Source: an uncultured Pelagibacteraceae bacterium
GTDB lineage: Bacteria; Pseudomonadota; Alphaproteobacteria; Pelagibacterales; Pelagibacteraceae
Direction: 5' to 3'
NCBI GenBank assembly: GCA_902518155.1
Contig: CABYFA010000002.1
Span: forward strand, 1-64,000
DNA length: 64,000 bases
Below, piece by piece: positions 31,054 through 39,334 of the stretch (positions are counted from its first letter, which is position 1; every line of letters starts with the position of its first letter). Under the pieces are notes generated by a model. The model searched no databases, had not been told where the DNA came from, and saw only the letters and a list, made by a program, of their open reading frames with translations. A program made the translations under genes and the position numbers.

Positions 31054-32085
31054 CTAATTTTTACTTTCGTTTATGTTATCGAGTTCTTCTTTTATTCTTT
31101 GCAAATTAGTTTTCATTTTTTCAGCTGTAGATGTTACAGCTTGTGCATCGGTGTAAGATTTTTTAAGATTATTTTCGTGTTTTAAAGTTGTTTCGTTAAG
31201 TTGATCTATTGAATTTGTTAGAGCCTCAAGATGTTTTACAAACATTTTTGCTTTCTGATCTCCCTCGATTTGATTAAAACCTAAAAGAATTGCACTACAA
31301 TAGGCCGCAAAAGTTGATGGACCCATAAAAGTAACATTTGTTGCATCTTGAACTTTAGAAATCCATAGTTCCTTCTCTTCGTTCACATGAGTTGTCACCT
31401 CATGATAAAGACTTTCGCTTGGAATATAAACACACGCAAAACCCCCACTAATAGCACTATCAACATATTTTTTATTTACCTCTTTAGCTTTATCTCGGTA
31501 GTCATTAATTATTTTTTTGAATAAATCATCTTTTTCTTTTTTAAGTCTTTGTAATTCAATTTCATCTGCAGTTTCTACTTTTCTTAATTCTAAAAGTTTC
31601 TCGTAAGATGTTTTAGGCCAATGAGCATCAACAGGTAAATAAAGCCCTGTTGGGTGCTTAATTGCAAATTCAACAGAAAGACTTTTACCATCTTTTTTAA
31701 CGGTTAAATTCTTTACCCATTGTTTTTCATAAACTAAGCCGGAATTTTTGAATAAATTTTCTAATAATAGTTCACCAGTTTTTCCAAATTGTTTGCTACC
31801 AGTAAGACTATCTACTAATTTTTGATGAGCTTTTAAAATTTGATCTGATTTAGTCTCAAGTATACCTTTGTTTGTGCCAGCAGATGTAGAGATATTTGTT
31901 AAGGTGGTTGTAAGATCTGTTTTTACTTGATCAATCTTTGTTTGAATATCACTTATTATATCTGTTTTAAATCCCTCATGATCTGATTTATTATAAACAT
32001 CTCCGTCATTTTTCTTTTTTAAATATAAAAAGATAATTAAAATTATTAATATGACGATTAATGTAGTATTTATATAACTAATCAT
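31054..32085 (-). CDS. rmuC: DNA recombination protein RmuC
   Basis: N-terminal TM, coiled coil, VEFAIKHPTGLYLPVDAHWPKTSYEKLLEL, FACVYIPSESLYHEV, ATNVTFMGPSTFAAYCSAILLGF. Confidence 0.88.
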   Translation of the reverse strand: MISYINTTLIVILIILIIFLYLKKKNDGDVYNKSDHEGFKTDIISDIQTKIDQVKTDLTTTLTNISTSAGTNKGILETKSDQILKAHQKLVDSLTGSKQFGKTGELLLENLFKNSGLVYEKQWVKNLTVKKDGKSLSVEFAIKHPTGLYLPVDAHWPKTSYEKLLELRKVETADEIELQRLKKEKDDLFKKIINDYRDKAKEVNKKYVDSAISGGFACVYIPSESLYHEVTTHVNEEKELWISKVQDATNVTFMGPSTFAAYCSAILLGFNQIEGDQKAKMFVKHLEALTNSIDQLNETTLKHENNLKKSYTDAQAVTSTAEKMKTNLQRIKEELDNINESKN

Positions 32086-32104
32086 AATTCTAAGACTCTT
32101 TATT

Positions 32105-32863
32105 TTAAATATTATCTTTTGTTTGATTTTTTTCTATATTTAATCTTATGGAGTCTCCTAATTTTTTCTTCTCATTATACCATCTACAATTATCACAATC
32201 TTTTCCTGGACTGGGGTATTTATCTGAATCTAAACAAGCTTTTAAATCAACTAAAGTATTTTCAATATAATCTGTCTTTAATTTATAAGACAACAATGTT
32301 GTTTTAAAATTTACTTTTTTATCAAATGTTTTTTGTTCCCCATCGGTAGCATTACAGATTAGCCAATATCCAGTATCATGAACTTTAAAATCATTTAGTT
32401 TTAAAAGGTATGCATAAAAATCTAGCTGTCTCAGATAACTTTTATGATAGTGTTTTTTTGATGTGGTGTAGTCCTCAAGATTCTTTGTTGAGGTAGCTTT
32501 ATAATCTAAAACAATAATTTCTTTAGTATCATTATTTAACCACAAATCATCTAAAGCACCATAAATTTCTATACCAGTTTTTTTTGATATAGCTCTAACG
32601 CCACTTCGGTTATATCGATATTTTTTTAAAGTTTCAGGGCTAAGGCCATTGTAAGGAACAAAGTTTAATTTGTATTCTTTAAATATTGCATGGGGTTCAC
32701 CTTTAGCACGTAATTTATCAAACTCTTCTTTTAATAGATTATCAACTCTCATATTGATATTAAAACGAGGAGTACTAGGAGGATCAATGTTATGCTTTTC
32801 TTTAAGATAAAAGCACAAAGGACATTTTATAAAGTTATCCCATTTAGATCTACTTATTTCCAT
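32105..32863 (-). CDS. PD-(D/E)XK nuclease family protein (Cas4/AddB-like)
   Basis: KEIIVLDYKATST nuclease core; paired Cys KCPLCFYLKEKHN and C-terminal KDCDNCRWY, like an Fe-S cluster arrangement. Confidence 0.8.
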   Translation of the reverse strand: MEISRSKWDNFIKCPLCFYLKEKHNIDPPSTPRFNINMRVDNLLKEEFDKLRAKGEPHAIFKEYKLNFVPYNGLSPETLKKYRYNRSGVRAISKKTGIEIYGALDDLWLNNDTKEIIVLDYKATSTKNLEDYTTSKKHYHKSYLRQLDFYAYLLKLNDFKVHDTGYWLICNATDGEQKTFDKKVNFKTTLLSYKLKTDYIENTLVDLKACLDSDKYPSPGKDCDNCRWYNEKKKLGDSIRLNIEKNQTKDNI

Positions 32864-33149
32864 AAGTTCTCCAATTTCTACTCTCTTTTATTTTTTTTGT
32901 TAAAACTTCCATCTCTATTTCATTTTTTTTGTAATCATGTCTTATTCTTAAGTACCTCGCTACTCTCAGCAGATTGTATGGTAAAAAATAGATATTTAAA
33001 ACAAATTTTAAAAAAGGTCTTGTTTTATAAAATTCTTCATCAGCTTGTTTTGTAATTTCCTTGTTAGCTAAATACATGTCAATATCATGTTTCCAGCTTT
33101 TACAGTAAGTTAGACGATCTTTAAGTTTATTTTTAAAATAGTTATTCAT
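32850..33149 (-). CDS. Small hypothetical protein
   Basis: MNNYFKNKLKDRLTYCKSWKHDIDMYLANKE; start at 33149 overlaps the upstream TGA as ATGA, preferred over the track start 33179. Confidence 0.55.
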   Translation of the reverse strand: MNNYFKNKLKDRLTYCKSWKHDIDMYLANKEITKQADEEFYKTRPFLKFVLNIYFLPYNLLRVARYLRIRHDYKKNEIEMEVLTKKIKESRNWRTYGNK

Positions 33150-33307
33150 TTTACATACCTCGCAATTTGTTTGTAACATTGTGGTTTGACTGAAGATTTA
33201 CCAATAATTTTTACCTCACCATTTTTAAAATAATAAATCCAATAATAATGTTGGTTATTTTCTTCATCAAAAATTTCTTCAATTCTAATTTCAGTGATTT
33301 TATCCAT
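33146..33307 (-). CDS. Small 53-aa hypothetical protein (not in ORF track)
   Basis: MDKITEIRIEEIFDEENNQHYYWIYYFKNGEVKIIGKSSVKPQCYKQIARYVK*; TAATG overlap with the gene before and ATGA with the gene after. Confidence 0.65.
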   Translation of the reverse strand: MDKITEIRIEEIFDEENNQHYYWIYYFKNGEVKIIGKSSVKPQCYKQIARYVK

Positions 33308-33594
33308 TAGTGATAAGTCCTTTCTTTCTTCACATACTCAAAATACAGTTTGAAGATCGCAAGTCTTACTTTTCTCATGACATTATCCCATTCTTCTTCA
33401 GAATTATTTGATAGCCAGGGAAGATCTTTTTGTTTTAACTTAAATACTTCAATGAATACTTGATCTACAGATTGTAGTAGATCATTTACATCTTTTTCGC
33501 CCTGAATAGAGATTAGATTGATAAGTTTATCGTGATTAGATAACTTTGATATTTTCTTGTTCTTCATATTTACCTTCCTGAACGTTAAGCTCAA
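33307..33594 (-). CDS. Small hypothetical protein
   Basis: 95-aa ORF (start may be internal, MKNKKISKLSNHD), first gene of a tightly overlapping minus-strand series. Confidence 0.55.
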   Translation of the reverse strand: MSLTFRKVNMKNKKISKLSNHDKLINLISIQGEKDVNDLLQSVDQVFIEVFKLKQKDLPWLSNNSEEEWDNVMRKVRLAIFKLYFEYVKKERTYH

Positions 33595-33760
33595 AAAAGA
33601 TAAATCTGTCTATTTTACTGACCATATATATTTTACCATTTAGAACTTTCGTTCATAATTATTAGTTTCTAGGTAAAAGATTTATAGATTGTGTACACTT
33701 ATTCCCATTAAGCTTCAGATAAAACTAAAAGCTTTACCTCTTAAAGGGTCGGCAATGCAC

Positions 33761-33815
33761 TGAAGGCAGGAAATATACACTGGTCAATAAAGTTAATGTA
33801 TATATCTTGCCTTCA
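33761..33815. repeat. Long imperfect inverted repeat / hairpin
   Basis: TGAAGGCAGGAAATATAC...GTATATATCTTGCCTTCA, about 16 of 18 bp arms with about 19-nt loop. Confidence 0.7.
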
Positions 33816-33890
33816 ACAAACATTCAAACCTTACCTAGATCCTATTATATACTTAAAATAGACAAATTCAACGACTAATATTTAAAGTTT

Positions 33891-34058
33891 ATGATTAATA
33901 ATTTTTTTTATTGGTGCGTTAATGTTTTAGAAATAATAGGAAATGTTACTGGTATGGGGTACGAACTTGCAAATATTGTTATATTTGTAATTTTACAACC
34001 AGCTTTAATATTATCATTCTTTTTGTTGTGGAGAAAAGAAGTTAATAAAAATAAGTAA
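33891..34058 (+). CDS. Small 55-aa membrane protein (not in ORF track)
   Basis: MINNFFYWCVNVLEIIGNVTGMGYELANIVIFVILQPALILSFFLLWRKEVNKNK*; stop overlaps the M16 start as TAATG. Confidence 0.65.
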   Translation: MINNFFYWCVNVLEIIGNVTGMGYELANIVIFVILQPALILSFFLLWRKEVNKNK

Positions 34059-36826
34059 TGCGAAATATTATTTTTTTTCTTTTCTTATTAATCACACCAC
34101 TAAAAGCTGAAAATGTCTTTCCCTTAGACCCTGCTATCAATTATGGCAAGTTAGAAAATGGGTTAACTTATTATATTCGAGAGAACTCCACCCCAAAGGA
34201 TAAAGCTGTAATGAGATTGTTTGTAAAAACAGGTTCTGTTATGGAAGAGGAGCATCAAAGAGGATTAGCTCACTTGATAGAGCATATGGCTTTTAATGGT
34301 TCTAAAAATTTTCCAAAAAAGAAAATTGATGAATATTTATCCTCTATAGGTTTAAATTTAGGTTCACATTACAACGCTCATGCATCTTTTTTTGAAACGG
34401 TATACAAATTTGAAATTCCAACTGATGATATAAAAAACGTTGAAACTGCTATTCAAATATTAGCAGATATTGCAAAAAATTTAGATTTAACTCCTGAAGC
34501 ATTTGAAAGAGAACGTAAAATAGTTGAAGAAGAGTACCGAACTGATATTGGCGGTGATAAAAGATATTATGATGAATTAAGTAAACTTACTTTCAAAAAT
34601 TCAAGATTACTGAACCGAAAACCCATTGGTGATATAAACGTTATTAAAAATTTTAAATATGAAGATGCAATCAGTTATTATAAAAAATGGTATCAACCAG
34701 AGAGAATGGGGTTATTTGTTATTGGAGAAATTCAATCAGAGGAAATTAAAAATTTAATTCAAAAATATTTTGGTGGCTTTAAAAATACAGAAAAAACAAC
34801 TGATCCTGATTACAAAGTTCCAGATTTCAATGAAAATCTTTTTTTTTCTTACCAAGATCCTTTAGAGGAAAACATTCTATTTTCTATTTGGAATAAAGAT
34901 GATTTTAAAAAAGTTAACACCATTGAAAATTATCAACACGCAATTGTAGGAGTTCTTGCTCAAAACATTTATTATAGAAGAATTAATGAGTTAAACGAAC
35001 GTAATCAATCTGCTTTTAGGAACTCTTTCATTTATGAAGATCAAATATCTGATTTAGACATGTATTATCTATTCTCAGTAATACTTAAACAAAATTCAAT
35101 TTTACAAGGAATAGAGGATGCTCTTACTGTTGTAGAACAAATTAAGCAATATGGATTTTTAAAAAGTGAGTTTGATCTTGCTAAAAAAAGACACTTAGAT
35201 CGTTTATATCAGGCCTTAACGGAAGAAAATACTAGATCCTCAGAAGATTTTATCGATGAATATATATATCATTTTATCTATGATGAAATGATCACAGGAC
35301 TTGCAAAAGAAATTGAATATACCGAAGATATATATAGCTCTATTTCTGTAGAAGATTTAAATAATTATTTTAAAAATTATTTATCTTCGAATAATAGGTT
35401 AATTTCAATTGTTGCTCCTGATTTTATAACTGATTTACCAACTGAGGCAGATATTGATAAATTATTTAAAATAGTCAGTCAAAAAAATATAAAACCATAT
35501 AAATTTGAACTTAAAAATACAGAACTGATCAAAAAAGATTTGATTGGTTCGAAGATTGTTAAAAAGAAAAGATTTCCAAGAAGTAACATTATTAAATTAA
35601 CTTTAGAAAATGGTGCTGATATTTATTTGAAAAAAACAGATTTTCAAAAGGATGAAATTTTATTGAAAGCATTTAGCTGGGGAGGTTATTCAACTGCAAA
35701 TATTGAAAAAATTGCATCTGCAAAATATGCCGGAGATATTTTAAGTTTTGCAGATCTAGGTGAAATGTCTGTAAATGAAAAAGAAAATTTGTTTCAAGAA
35801 AATTTTGTAGATGTATTTCCAATGATTTCAGAAAGTGGGGAAGGAGTAACGGGTAAATCAAATAATAAAAATTTAGAAAATATGTTTAAGATGCTTTATC
35901 TAAATTTTACTGATTTAAGAATTAAACAAAATCATGTTGATAGATTTATAGAGAAAAATATAAATCAATATATCATCGATAAAGAAAATCCAAAACATGA
36001 GTCTAATGTAGATTATCGAAAAAAACTTTATCAAGATCATCCAAGGACGATGTATCCAACGGATGAGTTTTTTCAGCAAATCATTTTAGAGGATGTGCAG
36101 AATTTTTATAAAGACCGATTTATTGACGGAGGTAGTTTTGATTTTGCAATTGTAGGTGATTTTGAATTTAAAACGATTGAACCTTTAATTGAAAAATATA
36201 TTGGTAGTTTGTCTGATTTAAAAAGAGACGACCCTTATATTGATCATGGTATTCGTTACACACAAAAAAGAGAATACAATGAGTATAAAGAAGAGGATGC
36301 AAAAAAAGCAAATATTCTCAGAGTTTATTATAAAGATTATAATTATTCTTACAGAGATAAAGCGAAATTATATTTATTAATGTCTATATTAGATGAAATG
36401 CTTTTTGATAAAGTTAGAGAAGAAGACAATCTTGTTTATTCTATCTCTTCAGCAAAGTATTTTGATGAAAAAATACCAGAGGAATTAACTAGTTTTTATA
36501 TTTACTATACTGGAGACCCTAACAATGTAGAGACCATTAATAATCGTGTAGATGAATTAATAAAAACTATCAAAAACAAAGAATTTGATGATCAAATTTA
36601 TAAAGATCAAAAAGTTGCATTAAAGAAAGACTTTGAAGCAAACTTAAAAACAAATGATTTTTGGTTAAGCTCTATTCTAAACGCTGCAAAATATAATCAA
36701 AATATAGAACAACTTACTTATCTTAACACAATTGTGGATAGTATTACTTTAAATGAAATTGCAAAGTTGGCTAAAAAACTTTTTGATGATCAATATTTTG
36801 AAAGTGTGAGTTATTTAAGTGAATAA
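34058..36826 (+). CDS. M16 (pitrilysin-type) zinc peptidase, exported
   Basis: Signal peptide; HLIEHMAFNGSKNFPKK (HxxEH), downstream E (ERERKIVEEEYRTD), second inactive-like M16 domain. Confidence 0.93.
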   Translation: MRNIIFFLFLLITPLKAENVFPLDPAINYGKLENGLTYYIRENSTPKDKAVMRLFVKTGSVMEEEHQRGLAHLIEHMAFNGSKNFPKKKIDEYLSSIGLNLGSHYNAHASFFETVYKFEIPTDDIKNVETAIQILADIAKNLDLTPEAFERERKIVEEEYRTDIGGDKRYYDELSKLTFKNSRLLNRKPIGDINVIKNFKYEDAISYYKKWYQPERMGLFVIGEIQSEEIKNLIQKYFGGFKNTEKTTDPDYKVPDFNENLFFSYQDPLEENILFSIWNKDDFKKVNTIENYQHAIVGVLAQNIYYRRINELNERNQSAFRNSFIYEDQISDLDMYYLFSVILKQNSILQGIEDALTVVEQIKQYGFLKSEFDLAKKRHLDRLYQALTEENTRSSEDFIDEYIYHFIYDEMITGLAKEIEYTEDIYSSISVEDLNNYFKNYLSSNNRLISIVAPDFITDLPTEADIDKLFKIVSQKNIKPYKFELKNTELIKKDLIGSKIVKKKRFPRSNIIKLTLENGADIYLKKTDFQKDEILLKAFSWGGYSTANIEKIASAKYAGDILSFADLGEMSVNEKENLFQENFVDVFPMISESGEGVTGKSNNKNLENMFKMLYLNFTDLRIKQNHVDRFIEKNINQYIIDKENPKHESNVDYRKKLYQDHPRTMYPTDEFFQQIILEDVQNFYKDRFIDGGSFDFAIVGDFEFKTIEPLIEKYIGSLSDLKRDDPYIDHGIRYTQKREYNEYKEEDAKKANILRVYYKDYNYSYRDKAKLYLLMSILDEMLFDKVREEDNLVYSISSAKYFDEKIPEELTSFYIYYTGDPNNVETINNRVDELIKTIKNKEFDDQIYKDQKVALKKDFEANLKTNDFWLSSILNAAKYNQNIEQLTYLNTIVDSITLNEIAKLAKKLFDDQYFESVSYLSE

Positions 36827-36847
36827 ATACTCATAAAATTCATTAAT

Positions 36848-36900
36848 GCCCTCGTGGTGAAATTGGTAGACACAAAGGACTTAAAAGCTGAGGGATAGAA
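36848..36900 (+). pseudogene. Truncated tRNA-Leu-like 5' half
   Basis: GCCCTCGTGGTGAAATTGGTAGACACAAAGGACTTAAAA matches acceptor 5' strand, D-arm and anticodon stem/UAA loop of tRNA-Leu. The variable arm, T-arm and 3' acceptor are missing. Confidence 0.75.
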
Positions 36901-36955
36901 GTTAAAGTTAAAAAATAATCATAATTTCAACAAGTTTTTTTTATAATATCTGACT

Positions 36956-37408
36956 GTGAAAAAAATTTTCTTATTTTTATTAACTTTTTTTTTCTTCACT
37001 CAATCATCATATGCAATTTTAAAAGTAACCAAACTTCCTTATAAAGATGCTCAAATAGAGCGAATATATAAACTTGATAATGGTAAATATATTTTTATTG
37101 AGCAATTTGTGAGAGGTCATATTATTTGGGAATACGACCAAGAATTAGATAAATTTAAACAAATTTCTCGTGTTTGGGGTTTCATTGATCTTGCATCAAA
37201 ATGTGAACAATTAAAAAGCCAAGATATTTATTTCGCAACCACGTTAGAATATTGGTTTGCTGGGGGTACTAATATTGATTATCCAGAGATAAGAATATTT
37301 GAATTATACGAACCCAATCCTTGGAGAGATACTGATATAGGAATTACACCTAGCATGAAATATGCAAAAGAGTGGTGTACTTTTTATAAACCTTATTATA
37401 TAAAATAA
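36956..37408 (+). CDS. Small exported hypothetical protein
   Basis: GTG start, signal peptide KKIFLFLLTFFFFTQSSYAI. Confidence 0.6.
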   Translation: MKKIFLFLLTFFFFTQSSYAILKVTKLPYKDAQIERIYKLDNGKYIFIEQFVRGHIIWEYDQELDKFKQISRVWGFIDLASKCEQLKSQDIYFATTLEYWFAGGTNIDYPEIRIFELYEPNPWRDTDIGITPSMKYAKEWCTFYKPYYIK

Positions 37409-37475
37409 ATACCGTCCGTGATTTAGAAATAACTCTACTTGCTTCGGACATTAAACATTAACGCTAAAGGAGCAT

Positions 37476-37709
37476 ATGAAATATAAAATCAAAAAAGCAA
37501 AGAAAGACGACCCAATTTATAAAAAAGGGTTTACCATTAGTTCTATTAAGGACTACTTCCAATCAAAGAAAGATAGAGGGTTAAAGCCTTTATTCTTTGA
37601 AAAAATAGGGGATAAAAACTCTTCTCGAGACGAAAAACTTCAAAACCTAATCAAAGTATTAAAGGCGAATGGTTGGAAAATTAAAGGGGGACCTAATGGC
37701 AACAATTAA
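37476..37709 (+). CDS. Small hypothetical protein
   Basis: 77-aa ORF with RBS (aaaggagcat). Confidence 0.55.
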   Translation: MKYKIKKAKKDDPIYKKGFTISSIKDYFQSKKDRGLKPLFFEKIGDKNSSRDEKLQNLIKVLKANGWKIKGGPNGNN

Positions 37710-37863
37710 GGAGGTATACGAGCTACTTAAAAAAAAACAAGCAGCAGGTGAAAAGATAGGAATGTTTGGAGAGTCTTTGGTTGAGGAGTATGAAAAAGAG
37801 GATAAGGACCAAACTACTAAAGAGGTCAGTGTAACGTTTATAAAGAAGAAAGAAAATCAATAA
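37696..37863 (+). CDS. Small hypothetical protein
   Basis: MATIKEVYELLKKKQAAGEKIGMFGESLVEEYEKEDKDQ; start at 37696 within the 37669 ORF, preceded by AAAGGGGG and overlapping the upstream ORF. Confidence 0.5.
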   Translation: MATIKEVYELLKKKQAAGEKIGMFGESLVEEYEKEDKDQTTKEVSVTFIKKKENQ

Positions 37864-38023
37864 GTTAAATTGAATATCCTGTATTCTAAATGTTAGAAAT
37901 ATATGGTTATTGTTTAGAGCGGTAATGTTTAGAAGATAAATTGTTATTAGCTAGAAATATACAATTTAATTAAATATTATTATTTATATAAAATAATAGA
38001 CATTTAGAAATACTAGTCTTACA

Positions 38024-38200
38024 TTATTTATCTTTTTTAGACCATTTTTTTACAGTTTTTGAATTTACACTTCCTTTTTTTTCAGCAGTGTAGCCAATCA
38101 TATATTGTTTTGCATGGGCAGCTGGTCTTTTAAATCCACGTTTTTTGTAAAGCGCAGTCATTGATTTTAAAGTAGGCTCAGTCTTTGTCTTCTTTTTCAT
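38024..38200 (-). CDS. Small basic 58-aa hypothetical protein (not in ORF track)
   Basis: MKKKTKTEPTLKSMTALYKKRGFKRPAAHAKQYMIGYTAEKKGSVNSKTVKKWSKKDK*. Confidence 0.5.
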   Translation of the reverse strand: MKKKTKTEPTLKSMTALYKKRGFKRPAAHAKQYMIGYTAEKKGSVNSKTVKKWSKKDK

Positions 38201-38323
38201 TGATTATTAATATACCATCCAACCAAGATAGCTGCAATTTCATTAGATATTAAGACCTCAAGCATTGTGAATTAAATAAAAAGTTTATTATGTTTTTTAC
38301 TATTATTGTTATATTTATAAATA

Positions 38324-39334
38324 ATGGGAAAGATAACATCTATAGATTTATTTGCAGGAGTAGGAGGAATGAGAATTTCTCTTTCAAAAGCCTTAAGAAA
38401 ATTAGGTTATGCTGATGAATGTAAGCTATATTCAGAAATTAACTCTTATAGTCAACAAACTTACAATGAGAATTTTCCAGAAACAAAGTTAATAGAGGAT
38501 ATTAAATCAATAGATAAGAAAAATATTGATCAAATAATACCCGATCATGATATCTTGTTAGCTGGTTTCCCATGCCAACCTTTTTCAATAGCAGGTATTT
38601 CAAAAAGAAAAAATCTTAAAAGAGCTTACGGCTTTGAGGATAAAGACCAAGGAGATTTATTTTTTAATATTTTAGATATTTTAAATACAAAAAAACCTAG
38701 AGCATTTGTTTTAGAAAATGTGCAAAATTTAAAAAATCATCAAAGAGGTAAATTGTTAAATAAAATTCTTAAAGAGCTTAGAAAAAATTATTATGTACCA
38801 GAACCACAAGTTTTGGATGCGCAGAATTTTGGATTAGCTCAAAGAAGAAGAAGAATTTTTATAGTTGGTTTTTTAAATTTTAATGGAGATTTTAAATTTC
38901 CAAATCCAACTAATAAAAAAACAAAAGTAAAAGATTTTTTAGATTTATACCCACCCAAAAAATATATTATTTCAGATTTGCTTTGGAAAAGTCATAAAAA
39001 AAGAAAGTTAAGAAACAAAAAAGCAGGAAAGGGTTTTGGATATAAATTAACTTATCCAACCGATAAAGCGACAATTACTATTTCAGCAAGATACTATAAA
39101 GATGGTAGTGAATGCTTGCTTTATAGAGGTGACAATAAAAATCCTAGAAAATTAACTCCAAGAGAAGTTTTTAGGCTTCAAGGTTTCCCAGAAAGTTTTA
39201 AATTTTCAGTTTCAGATTTGCAAGCATATAAACAAGCAGGCAATGCTGTACCAATTAATGTAGTAGAGAAAGTTTGTATAGAAGTCTTGAAATATTTAAT
39301 AAGAAAAAAAAATAGAATTAAAAATGCTGCTTAG
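38324..39334 (+). CDS. drmMII: DNA (cytosine-5-)-methyltransferase, DrmMII-like
   Basis: Motif I DLFAGVGGMRISL, motif IV GFPCQPFSIAG, motif VI ENVQNL, motif VIII QRRRRIFIVGF, motif X AGNAVPINV. Confidence 0.9.
   Translation: MGKITSIDLFAGVGGMRISLSKALRKLGYADECKLYSEINSYSQQTYNENFPETKLIEDIKSIDKKNIDQIIPDHDILLAGFPCQPFSIAGISKRKNLKRAYGFEDKDQGDLFFNILDILNTKKPRAFVLENVQNLKNHQRGKLLNKILKELRKNYYVPEPQVLDAQNFGLAQRRRRIFIVGFLNFNGDFKFPNPTNKKTKVKDFLDLYPPKKYIISDLLWKSHKKRKLRNKKAGKGFGYKLTYPTDKATITISARYYKDGSECLLYRGDNKNPRKLTPREVFRLQGFPESFKFSVSDLQAYKQAGNAVPINVVEKVCIEVLKYLIRKKNRIKNAA

Noticed and set aside
36848-36960. Functional or group-I-intron-interrupted tRNA-Leu(UAA)
   Set aside because: No 3' half (T-arm/acceptor) found downstream before or after the next CDS; treated as a fragment
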